Shown here: in pieces, positions 1-4,782 of the stretch
Numbering within the stretch: position 1 is the first letter of the stretch
Layout: every line of letters begins with the position of its first letter
NCBI GenBank assembly: GCA_013821865.1
Contig: PNJM01000063.1
Coordinates: forward strand, 1-10,710
Direction of reading: 5' to 3'
From: Rhodocyclaceae bacterium
GTDB lineage: Bacteria; Pseudomonadota; Gammaproteobacteria; Burkholderiales; Rhodocyclaceae
Length of the DNA stretch: 10,710 nt
Position numbers and translations under genes: made by a program
Notes under the pieces: model-generated
Databases searched by the model: none
What the model saw: the letters and a program-made list of their open reading frames with translations, nothing else
Told to the model about the DNA's origin: nothing

Positions 1-208
1 CGTCGAACACACGGCGGGAAGACTGTCGCTGCAGCACCTGTCCGACAAGGAATTCCTGGCGGAATGGCAGGAATACGATTACCCCCTGGACAAGGCGCTT
101 GACCGCTTTATTGCACACGCCAATGAAGTCGGGGCGACCAAGCAGGCGCTCAAGGCCATTGATAGATTGCGCAACGATCCGGTTGCGCTGGCACCCCGCC
201 TGATCTGA
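1..208 (+). CDS. C-terminal end of an unidentified mobile-element protein (partial)
   Basis: An open frame enters from the left edge (first full codon at position 2) and ends at TGA 206-208, leaving 68 residues. They are rich in charged and helix-forming residues (ending RNDPVALAPRLI), with no membrane segment and no motif I recognise. The stop lies 7 nt before the ATG of the DotA/TraY relic at 216, so the two were probably cotranscribed. By position it may be another transfer gene of the same conjugation module, but that is inference from context only. The start and most of the protein are outside the window. Confidence 0.6.
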   Translation, partial: VEHTAGRLSLQHLSDKEFLAEWQEYDYPLDKALDRFIAHANEVGATKQALKAIDRLRNDPVALAPRLI

Positions 209-215
209 ATCCGGC

Positions 216-690
216 ATGCAAACAAAAGGGCTTGCTCGGCCGGCAGCCGGCCTTGGGGAATCTCGGTCGCCGTTTCGACGATCATTCTCGTACGTTCGTT
301 CTCGATCGCTGAGGCCAACGCCTCGTGTCCGTCACGCTGCGCCTTCCTGCGCCAGATCTTCGGCACTATCGTCGATGGCGGCGGCACCGGCGATCAGCAA
401 AGTTTGCTCGGCGCGATGATGGGCATCTTCAATCTTGCGGTGTTGTTCCTGGCGATGATCTTCGTCGTTTACACCACCGTCAAGGGCACCGTTGATTCGG
501 CCCACGACGGCGAAGCCTGGGCCGCAAAATGTCAGAAATATGGGTGCCGATCCGCACTGTAGGCGGAACCGCGCTGCTCTTGCCGCTGGCCAGCGGATTT
601 TCTCTGCTCCAGGTCGCCATGATCTGGCTGGCAATGCAGGGCGTCGGCGTTGCGGATTCGATCTGGCATGTGGCTACCGGCCATTTCGCG
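216..690 (+). pseudogene. DotA/TraY-family conjugation membrane protein, frameshifted and truncated remnant
   Basis: Two adjacent frames together give the N-terminal third of a DotA/TraY-like protein, the polytopic inner-membrane component of type IVB secretion and IncI-type conjugation systems. The frame of positions 362-529 reads a LRQIFGTIVDGG-like stretch, then a hydrophobic segment (IFNLAVLFLAMIFVVYTTV) and the AHDGE motif typical of the family. The frame from 529 continues directly with WVPIRT, LLLPLASGFS, a second hydrophobic segment and QGVGVADSIW. The join at 526-529 is a run of four A: one extra A would restore a single frame. Upstream, the frame runs back to about 209 without a usable start codon, while the only ATG (216) is in a third frame, so a second lesion is likely. 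After about 690 similarity stops; family members are much longer (many hundred residues) with further membrane segments. I read it as a dead gene left by element decay. Family assignment is from remembered motifs, not a search. Confidence 0.75.
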
Positions 691-703
691 CGGCAGAGCA
701 TAG

Positions 704-889
704 ATGAGCAGGAAGATCAGCAGCAGCACCACACAGCGCCAGACGCTTGCGGAGATCGAGGCGGGCGGCGGTAGCCACGAGATGCCAGCCCTCTGCGACG
801 GTGAGTTGTTGGAGCTGGCCGTCGCGCGCCTCGCGGCCTACGTCCGCCAGCACGCCGTTCCGTTGCATGCGGGGAGGGCGCAGGCATGA
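704..889 (+). CDS. Small hypothetical protein, 61 aa, mobile element
   Basis: ATG 704 to TGA 887-889 gives 61 residues. The N-terminus is polar (MSRKISSSTTQRQ), followed by an acidic, leucine/alanine-rich, probably helical half containing LLELAVARLAAYVRQ. There is no signal peptide or membrane helix, and I recognise no family. Its stop overlaps the next ORF's start by 4 nt (ATGA at 886-889), which favours a real translated frame. The ribosome site is weak (AGAG about 9 nt upstream). It starts just where similarity to the DotA/TraY relic ends, so the deletion that truncated the relic may lie here and this ORF could itself be a fusion or a trimmed gene. Confidence 0.45.
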   Translation: MSRKISSSTTQRQTLAEIEAGGGSHEMPALCDGELLELAVARLAAYVRQHAVPLHAGRAQA

Positions 890-1059
890 GCATGGTTCAG
901 AAACTCAGCGGTACGCTGGCGCTGGGGCCGGTTCAGTCCGGGCGGTCAAGCGAGTTCTATGATTTCATGAGGGTGGGCGGGGCCTACCTCAAGCGCGTCA
1001 AGGTGATCGGCGAACTGGCGACGCTGCTGCGCGATGGTCACGCCGTTCATCCGGTATGA
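886..1059 (+). CDS. Small hypothetical protein, 57 aa, mobile element
   Basis: ATG 886 (overlapping the preceding TGA as ATGA) to TGA 1057-1059 encodes 57 residues, beginning MSMVQKLSGTLALGPVQSG and containing FYDFMRVGGAYLKRVKVIGEL. A good Shine-Dalgarno sequence, GGGAGG at 872-877, stands 8 nt before the ATG. This ribosome site and the 4-nt overlap are the main arguments that it is real. It is basic in the middle and has no clear membrane segment. It overlaps the next ORF by 26 nt in another frame. I do not recognise a family; function unknown. Confidence 0.5.
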   Translation: MSMVQKLSGTLALGPVQSGRSSEFYDFMRVGGAYLKRVKVIGELATLLRDGHAVHPV

Positions 1060-1219
1060 GGATCTGCCGGATGACCTGGCGGCGGCCTTCGAGCGCTGGC
1101 AGAACGGGACGGCGGCGACGATGCCTTATCGTCGTGCGGCGTACGCCTACGACTTCGAGATATTCATGTCGCGCGGCGGTCGGTCAGAGGATGCGGAGAT
1201 CGTGGCGCGATACCGATGA
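1034..1219 (+). CDS. Small hypothetical protein, 61 aa, mobile element
   Basis: ATG 1034 to TGA 1217-1219 encodes 61 residues beginning MVTPFIRYEDLPDDLAAAF. The composition is that of a soluble globular protein: acidic N-terminal half, many aromatic residues (FERW, YRRAAYAYDFEIF), basic end. No family recognised. It begins inside the preceding ORF, with no strong ribosome site, so translation would depend on coupling to that ORF. Its TGA overlaps an in-frame ATG at 1216 of the toxin reading frame. It sits directly upstream of a toxin-antitoxin pair, but nothing in it identifies it as a third component. Confidence 0.5.
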   Translation: MVTPFIRYEDLPDDLAAAFERWQNGTAATMPYRRAAYAYDFEIFMSRGGRSEDAEIVARYR

Positions 1220-1231
1220 AGACAAAAGGGA

Positions 1232-1260
1232 CTGGCGGCGCTCCGTCAATGCCGTATAAT
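1232..1260 (+). promoter_or_regulatory. Predicted sigma-70 promoter of the toxin-antitoxin pair
   Basis: TATAAT at 1255-1260 matches the -10 consensus exactly. The best -35 at 17 bp (CTGGCG, 1232-1237) is poor, 3 of 6. Transcription would be expected to start about 7 nt after the -10 box, that is at or very near A1267, the first base of the preferred toxin start codon. No Shine-Dalgarno sequence lies between the box and that ATG. An autoregulated promoter here is usual for such pairs, but no clear operator palindrome was found. Confidence 0.6.
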
Positions 1261-1266
1261 GTAGCC

Positions 1267-1578
1267 ATGCATACCGTCGCCGAAACCGAAGTTTTCCAGC
1301 GGTACGCGGCGGCGATATGGTCCGACGCCGAGCGCGTCGAGTTCATCAACTGGATCGCCGCCAACCCCGGGGCCGGGGATGTGATCCCAGGCTCGGGCGG
1401 GTGCCGGAAAGTGCGCTGGGGGCGGTCAGGCATGGGCAAGCGCGGCGGCGCTCGCGTGATCTATTTCAACGGCGCAGACGGTCGGATATGGTTGCTGATC
1501 GCGTATGCAAAGGCGAAGTTTGACAACTTGCCGGCTGAGTTTCTCGCCAAGCTGAAAGCAGAGGTGGAATGTGGATAA
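1267..1578 (+). CDS. RelE/HigB-type toxin of a type II toxin-antitoxin system
   Basis: This 103-residue protein resembles RelE/ParE-superfamily toxins of the HigB group, which mostly cleave mRNA on the ribosome. The features seen are an N-terminal helical part (EVFQRYAAAIWSDAERVEFINWIAANP), then the hallmark order GDVIPGSGGCRKVRWG, GKRGGARVIYF and IWLLIAYAKAKFDNL, the last close to the typical 'Y.K....L' C-terminal strand and helix. Length is normal for the family. I chose ATG 1267 because a consensus -10 box lies just before it; ATG 1216, 17 codons upstream, would give an atypical low-complexity extension and place the promoter inside the gene, but it overlaps the previous stop as ATGA and cannot be excluded. 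The gene overlaps its antitoxin by 8 nt. The toxin-first order is typical of higBA-like pairs. The residues match the family, so it may be active; the target is unknown. Confidence 0.85.
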   Translation: MHTVAETEVFQRYAAAIWSDAERVEFINWIAANPGAGDVIPGSGGCRKVRWGRSGMGKRGGARVIYFNGADGRIWLLIAYAKAKFDNLPAEFLAKLKAEVECG

Positions 1579-1849
1579 GGAAATGGAGCAGTTCCAGAAA
1601 GATCTTCTGGAGTCCGTCCGCCAGATGAAAATGGGCAAGGCCGCGCGCGTGACGCAGGTGGAACTGTCGCCGATCGCGGAGGCGCGTGCGGCGTCCGGTC
1701 TCTCCCAGGCTCAATTCGCTGCGCTGATGGGTGTCTCGGTGCGCACGCTGCAGGAGTGGGAGCAAGGCCGTCGCCATCCCTCGGGCGCCGCGAAAACCCT
1801 TCTGCGTGTGGCCGCCGCGCACCCGGAAGTGCTGCGCGAACTGGCTTGA
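1571..1849 (+). CDS. Xre/HigA-type antitoxin (NadS-like helix-turn-helix protein)
   Basis: GTG 1571 to TGA gives 92 residues. The N-terminal part (MDKEMEQFQKDLLESVRQMK) is helical and probably contacts the toxin. Residues about 37-80 form a Cro/C1-type helix-turn-helix: ARAASGLSQAQFAALMGVS as the first helices and VRTLQEWEQGRRHPSG around the recognition helix. This matches antitoxins that follow RelE/HigB toxins, often named HigA or NadS. The protein would bind the toxin and repress the shared promoter. GTG is preferred because GAGGTGG (1561-1567) provides a ribosome site at normal spacing; ATG 1583 is the alternative and is too far from it. The 8-nt overlap with the toxin implies translational coupling. 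Confidence 0.88.
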   Translation: MDKEMEQFQKDLLESVRQMKMGKAARVTQVELSPIAEARAASGLSQAQFAALMGVSVRTLQEWEQGRRHPSGAAKTLLRVAAAHPEVLRELA

Positions 1850-1903
1850 GCCGGGCTCGTCAAGAACATTGGCTGTTGCCGTTTTTGGCTTCGTAGCGTT
1901 GCG

Positions 1904-1923
1904 CGTGGTCGAAAATGACCACG
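1904..1923. other. Short inverted repeat between convergent genes
   Basis: A perfect 7-bp stem (CGTGGTC/GACCACG) with a 6-nt loop GAAAAT lies between the antitoxin stop (1849) and the stop of the minus-strand small membrane ORF (1929). The position suits a transcript end, but no T-run follows on either strand, so it is not a standard intrinsic terminator. The rest of 1850-1928 shows nothing else. Confidence 0.35.
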
Positions 1924-1928
1924 AACCT

Positions 1929-2066
1929 TCAGCGGAGGATCTTGGTCAGCTCGGTCTGTTGAGGAACGCCGGTAACAATGAGGAGACAAAATCCAAACAT
2001 CATCATCAGCACAAGGCTCAGGGTTGGACGAGCCCCCATTCTCCTTCCGAGAGTATCTTCTTGCAT
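1929..2066 (-). CDS. Small single-pass membrane protein, 45 aa, downstream of the integrase
   Basis: On the minus strand ATG 2066-2064 to TGA (plus-strand TCA 1929-1931) encodes 45 residues. Residues 1-15 are polar and basic (MQEDTLGRRMGARPT). Residues about 16-32 are strongly hydrophobic (LSLVLMMMFGFCLLIVTG), and the tail is polar (VPQQTELTKILR), giving one membrane helix. A strong Shine-Dalgarno sequence, GGGAGG (2072-2077), stands 5 nt before the ATG, and the start is only 17 nt after the integrase stop, so the two genes would be cotranscribed. It could also be read as a short signal-anchor protein. No family recognised; small toxic membrane peptides and regulators have this architecture, but no function can be claimed. 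Confidence 0.6.
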   Translation of the reverse strand: MQEDTLGRRMGARPTLSLVLMMMFGFCLLIVTGVPQQTELTKILR

Positions 2067-2083
2067 TTCGGCCTCCCTTCTGA

Positions 2084-3097
2084 TCACCCGAGTTTTCTCG
2101 CCAAATCCTTGGCTCGCGGATGATAATACCGTTTCAGCATGTTTAGGGTTTTGTGGCCGGTGACCGCTGACAGTTCCAGCACGTTATCCAGCTTCTCGGC
2201 AGTCCGGCTGGTCGCTTCGTGGCGGAGGTCATGGAAGTGGAAATCGCCGAGCCCTGCGCGCTCGATGGCTCGCGTGAAGGCCTTTTTCACGGCATCTCCA
2301 GTGATCGGGAAGACCCGCCCAGAAATGTGCCGTGGCAGGCCGTCCAGTACCGAATGAGCACGTGTCGATAGCGGCACGTCGCGAGGCTCGCCGTTCTTGG
2401 TGTCGTGGAGCCTGGCGAAGCGATCCGAGAGAAACACGTCCGCCCAGCGGAGCGCCAGCAGCTCGCTGCGGCGCATTGCGGTTTCCAGGGCGAGGATGAC
2501 CAGCGGTCGCATCCAGGGGTTATGGGTTCCGCCGGCCTCGAAGGTGCCGCGCTTCGATCTGGCGGATAGCTCCAGCTCCGCCAGGAGCTTTTCCTCCTCG
2601 CCGGCCGCGAGACGGCGATTGCGCGCCCGGTTCTCAGGCGGGCGACGGATCATCGAGACCGGATTCTCGACGTGGATGCCCCATTCCTTCCGGGCCACGT
2701 TGATGACGTGGGAGATCAGGTTGAGATCCCGGTTGACCGTCGAGCCGGATACCTCTTTGATCCGCTTGTCGCGCCACTCGGCCATCAGCTTGCCAGAGAG
2801 GCCGGCGACCTTGATCTTGGCGATGGGATCACGCTGCAGGGAGACGAGCCGGTAACGCTCGGTGTTGTGCCCCTTCTTCTGGCTGGATACGTCGGTCAGG
2901 TAGCGCTGCAGGAGATCGCCGAGGGTGTTTCTTTCGGCCTCGGTGCGATCGATGAAGACGCCGCGCTCGATCTCGGACTCAATGACCGTTGCCCACGCGC
3001 GGGCGTCACCCTTTACAGTGAAAGAATGCGAGAGCGTCTGGCCTTCCCGCCGGACTCGCACTTCCCAGACTTTTCCTCGTTGCCGAATCGATGCCAC
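2084..3097 (-). CDS. Tyrosine recombinase / phage-type integrase of the mobile element
   Basis: This 337-residue protein is a site-specific tyrosine recombinase that would integrate and excise the element. The N-terminal part (MASIRQRGKVWEVRVRREGQ) is the usual arm-type DNA-binding start. A SAM-like core-binding domain follows (about 55-160, including TLGDLLQRYL and GSTVNRDLNLISHVINVA). The catalytic domain shows all expected residues: Arg in ETAMRRSELLALRW, Lys in DTKNGEPRDVPL, HDLRH (His-x-x-Arg), His in VTGHKTLNMLKRYYH, and a Tyr in the same motif as nucleophile. I chose GTG 3097 because GGAGAG (minus strand; plus 3104-3109) lies 6 nt before it and because family members commonly begin MASI; a TTG at 3127 would add ten residues. 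It reads away from the nearby tRNA-Val, as in many tRNA-integrated islands. The gene looks intact. Confidence 0.93.
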   Translation of the reverse strand: MASIRQRGKVWEVRVRREGQTLSHSFTVKGDARAWATVIESEIERGVFIDRTEAERNTLGDLLQRYLTDVSSQKKGHNTERYRLVSLQRDPIAKIKVAGLSGKLMAEWRDKRIKEVSGSTVNRDLNLISHVINVARKEWGIHVENPVSMIRRPPENRARNRRLAAGEEEKLLAELELSARSKRGTFEAGGTHNPWMRPLVILALETAMRRSELLALRWADVFLSDRFARLHDTKNGEPRDVPLSTRAHSVLDGLPRHISGRVFPITGDAVKKAFTRAIERAGLGDFHFHDLRHEATSRTAEKLDNVLELSAVTGHKTLNMLKRYYHPRAKDLARKLG

Positions 3098-3109
3098 CAA
3101 CCACTCTCC

Positions 3110-3141
3110 ATTGCTCGCGTGGAGCAAATTTGGAGCAATCG
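3110..3141. repeat. Direct and inverted GAGCAA repeats upstream of the integrase
   Basis: TGGAGCAA occurs at 3120-3127 and again at 3131-3138, an 11-bp period or about one helical turn. The inverse copy ATTGCTC lies at 3110-3116. Together they flank the integrase ribosome site and upstream region, between its start and the tRNA 3' end. That arrangement suits recombinase arm-type or excisionase sites, or a repressor operator at the int promoter. No convincing int -10/-35 pair was found. Function is inferred from position only. Confidence 0.45.
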
Positions 3142-3159
3142 GCTTGATTCAGGTTAGGG

Positions 3160-3186
3160 GAGAAATCCGGCATAGCCGGATTTCTC
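3160..3186. other. Perfect 12-bp hairpin between the integrase and tRNA-Val
   Basis: GAGAAATCCGGC, loop ATA, GCCGGATTTCTC: 12 bp without mismatch. It lies 21 nt beyond the tRNA-Val 3' end and upstream of int. Read on the plus strand it is followed by TTGCATATC, a poor T-tract; read on the minus strand, by CCCC. It may terminate the tRNA transcript, or insulate int and the tRNA from each other, or take part in the recombination site. Which of these is undecided. Confidence 0.55.
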
Positions 3187-3207
3187 TTGCATATCATGCA
3201 GATATGT

Positions 3208-3232
3208 TGGTGGGCGGCACAGGGTTCGAACC
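3208..3232. other. Likely attachment-site core at the tRNA-Val 3' end
   Basis: The 3' end of the tRNA (CCA, acceptor strand and T-arm) faces the integrase across about 110 bp, the usual target of tyrosine recombinases of islands. The core should be repeated at the element's other end, which is outside the window; no second copy of the T-arm sequence occurs within 1-3207. The exact crossover limits cannot be seen. Confidence 0.5.
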
Positions 3233-3282
3233 TGTGACCCCTGCCGTGTGAAGGCAGTGCTCTACCGCTGAGCTAGCCGCCC
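3208..3282 (-). tRNA. tRNA-Val (anticodon CAC)
   Basis: The minus strand folds into a complete cloverleaf. The acceptor is GGGCGGC/GCCGCCC, the D-arm GCTC..GAGC, and the anticodon stem CTGCC/GGCAG with loop TTCACAC, giving anticodon CAC, which reads GUG valine codons. The variable loop has 5 nt, and the T-arm is ACAGG-TTCGAAC-CCTGT. The discriminator is A, and CCA is encoded (plus-strand TGG 3208-3210). All stems pair, so the gene stays functional after the element integrated at its 3' end. It is divergent from gltX. Confidence 0.97.
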
Positions 3283-3297
3283 GTTCGGGAGGCGCGC

Positions 3298-3327
3298 ATT
3301 CTCTCACAGGTGGGCAATCCGGGTCAA
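3298..3327 (-). promoter_or_regulatory. Predicted promoter of tRNA-Val
   Basis: On the minus strand TTGACC (plus 3322-3327), an 18-bp spacer and GAGAAT (plus 3298-3303, 4 of 6) precede the tRNA by about 15 nt. The stretch just after the -10 box is GC-rich (plus GGCGCGC 3291-3297). A GC-rich discriminator is known from stringently controlled stable-RNA promoters, so growth-rate control is a reasonable inference. Confidence 0.6.
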
Positions 3328-3334
3328 TTTCCCC

Positions 3335-3363
3335 TGCGGCGGAGGGTCCGGATCGCTTAAAAT
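3335..3363 (+). promoter_or_regulatory. Possible gltX promoter
   Basis: TAAAAT (3358-3363) is a 5-of-6 match to the -10 box, 24 nt before the gltX ATG. No good -35 hexamer lies at 17 bp (TGCGGC at 3335-3340). It would place the start of a short leader close to 3370. No strong Shine-Dalgarno sequence is seen before gltX. Confidence 0.4.
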
Positions 3364-3387
3364 AGCATCTTTTCTCCGCAGCCAGCC

Positions 3388-4782
3388 ATGAACCGCCCGG
3401 TCCGCACCCGCTTTGCCCCCAGTCCCACCGGTTACCTGCACGTCGGCGGCGCCCGCACGGCGCTCTATTCTTGGGCCTATGCGCGCAAGCACGGCGGCAC
3501 CTTCATCCTGCGCATCGAGGATACCGACATCGAGCGCTCGACGCAGGCTTCCATCGACGCCATCCTCGACGGCATGGGCTGGCTCGGTCTGGACTGGGAT
3601 TCCGGTCCCTTCTATCAAATGAAGCGGCTGGAGCGCTATGCCGAAGTCGCCCGGCAACTCATCGAGAGCGGCCATGCTTACTGGTGCTACGCCAGCAAGG
3701 AGGAACTCGACGCGATGCGCGGGGCGCAGCGTGCGGCGGGCCTCAAGCCGCGCTACGACGGCCGCTGGCGGCCTGAGAACGCGGCCGGCAAGGCTTTGCC
3801 GGCCGGCGTGAAGCCGGTGCTGCGCTTCCGCAATCCGGATGAGGGCACGGTGGCCTGGGATGATCTGGTCAAGGGCCGCATCGAGATCGCCAACGGCGAA
3901 CTGGACGACCTCGTGCTGCTGCGCGCCGACGGCGTGCCGACCTACAACTTCGGCGTGGTGGTTGACGACCTCGATATGGCCATTACGCACTGCATCCGCG
4001 GCGACGACCACGTGAACAACACGCCGCGCCAGATCAACATCTACCGTGCGATGGGCGCAGCGGTGCCGGCTTTCGCGCATGTGCCGATGATCCTCGGTTC
4101 CGACGGCGAGCGCCTGTCCAAGCGCCACGGCGCGGTGTCGGTGATGCAGTACGCCGAGGACGGCTTTCTGCCCGAGGCGCTGCTCAACTATCTCGCGCGC
4201 CTGGGCTGGTCTCACGGCAACGACGAAGTGTTCTCGCTGGAGAGGTTTGTCGAGTGGTTCGACCTGGAGCACATCAGCCGCTCGCCCGCGCAGTTCAACC
4301 CGGAAAAGCTGTCCTGGCTGAACCAGCAGTACATCAAGGTACGTGACGACCACTTGCTGGCGGAGGAGGTGGCGCCGCGACTGTCGGCGCGCGGCATCGG
4401 CACCGCCGTCGGACCCGCGCTTGCGAAGGTCGTGGCGCTGTACAAGGACCGCGTGGCTACGCTCAACGAACTGGCCGACGCCGCCGAGCCGTTCTACGTG
4501 GAAGTGTATCCCGGCGCTGAGCTGCTGGCGCAGCACGTCACGGATGCGGCGCGTGCCGCGCTGAAGGATCTGCGCAATCGGCTTTCTTCAGTCTTTTGGG
4601 AGCGTGCGGCACTGAATCAGGCCCTGAAGGATACCGTCGCGGCGCATGGCATGAAGCTGCCGCAACTGGCGATCCCGCTGCGCGTGGTGCTCACCGGACA
4701 GCCGCAGACGCCGTCGATCGATGCCGTGCTGGAGGCCTTCGGCCGCGACATCGTGCTGGCGCGGCTGTCACGCCATGTCTGA
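3388..4782 (+). CDS. gltX: Glutamyl-tRNA synthetase
   Basis: GltX attaches glutamate to tRNA(Glu) in the cytoplasm, using ATP. The 464-residue length is normal. The class I signature HVGG (HIGH-type) is at residues 18-21 in [18 protein letters not shown]. The KMSKS-type loop is RLSKR at 242-246, followed by HGAVSVMQY. The Rossmann core includes LRIEDTD, the family hallmark. After residue 300 comes the helical anticodon-binding part. Residues 100-102 read C-Y-A and the later motif YDGRW has Trp where zinc-type enzymes such as E. coli's have Cys, so the zinc site appears absent. The ATG at 3388 begins directly with the conserved N-terminus ([14 protein letters not shown]). It is divergent from tRNA-Val (gltX also neighbours valine tRNA genes in E. 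coli) and overlaps convergent mnmC by 15 nt at its 3' end. Confidence 0.98.
   Translation: MNRPVRTRFAPSPTGYLHVGGARTALYSWAYARKHGGTFILRIEDTDIERSTQASIDAILDGMGWLGLDWDSGPFYQMKRLERYAEVARQLIESGHAYWCYASKEELDAMRGAQRAAGLKPRYDGRWRPENAAGKALPAGVKPVLRFRNPDEGTVAWDDLVKGRIEIANGELDDLVLLRADGVPTYNFGVVVDDLDMAITHCIRGDDHVNNTPRQINIYRAMGAAVPAFAHVPMILGSDGERLSKRHGAVSVMQYAEDGFLPEALLNYLARLGWSHGNDEVFSLERFVEWFDLEHISRSPAQFNPEKLSWLNQQYIKVRDDHLLAEEVAPRLSARGIGTAVGPALAKVVALYKDRVATLNELADAAEPFYVEVYPGAELLAQHVTDAARAALKDLRNRLSSVFWERAALNQALKDTVAAHGMKLPQLAIPLRVVLTGQPQTPSIDAVLEAFGRDIVLARLSRHV

Noticed and set aside
532..732. Minus-strand ORF beginning with a hydrophobic stretch (MVLLLIFLLIYALPR)
   Set aside because: The hydrophobic start is the complement of Asp/Glu/Gln-coding triplets. 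The rest is antisense to the DotA/TraY relic and no ribosome site was found.
972..980. GGTGGGCGG, resembling the tRNA-Val 3' end, as a second att copy
   Set aside because: Nine GC-rich bases match by chance, lie inside a small ORF, and the T-arm sequence that should follow is missing.
216..1235. Similar sequences at ATG 216 and ATG 1216, sharing ACAAAAGGG
   Set aside because: Only about 12-15 of 20 bases match and the similarity does not extend, so a recombination repeat is not supported.
3304..4536. 410-codon minus-strand open frame opposite gltX
   Set aside because: It is antisense to gltX, His/Val/Arg-rich with no family features, and also crosses the tRNA/gltX promoter region.
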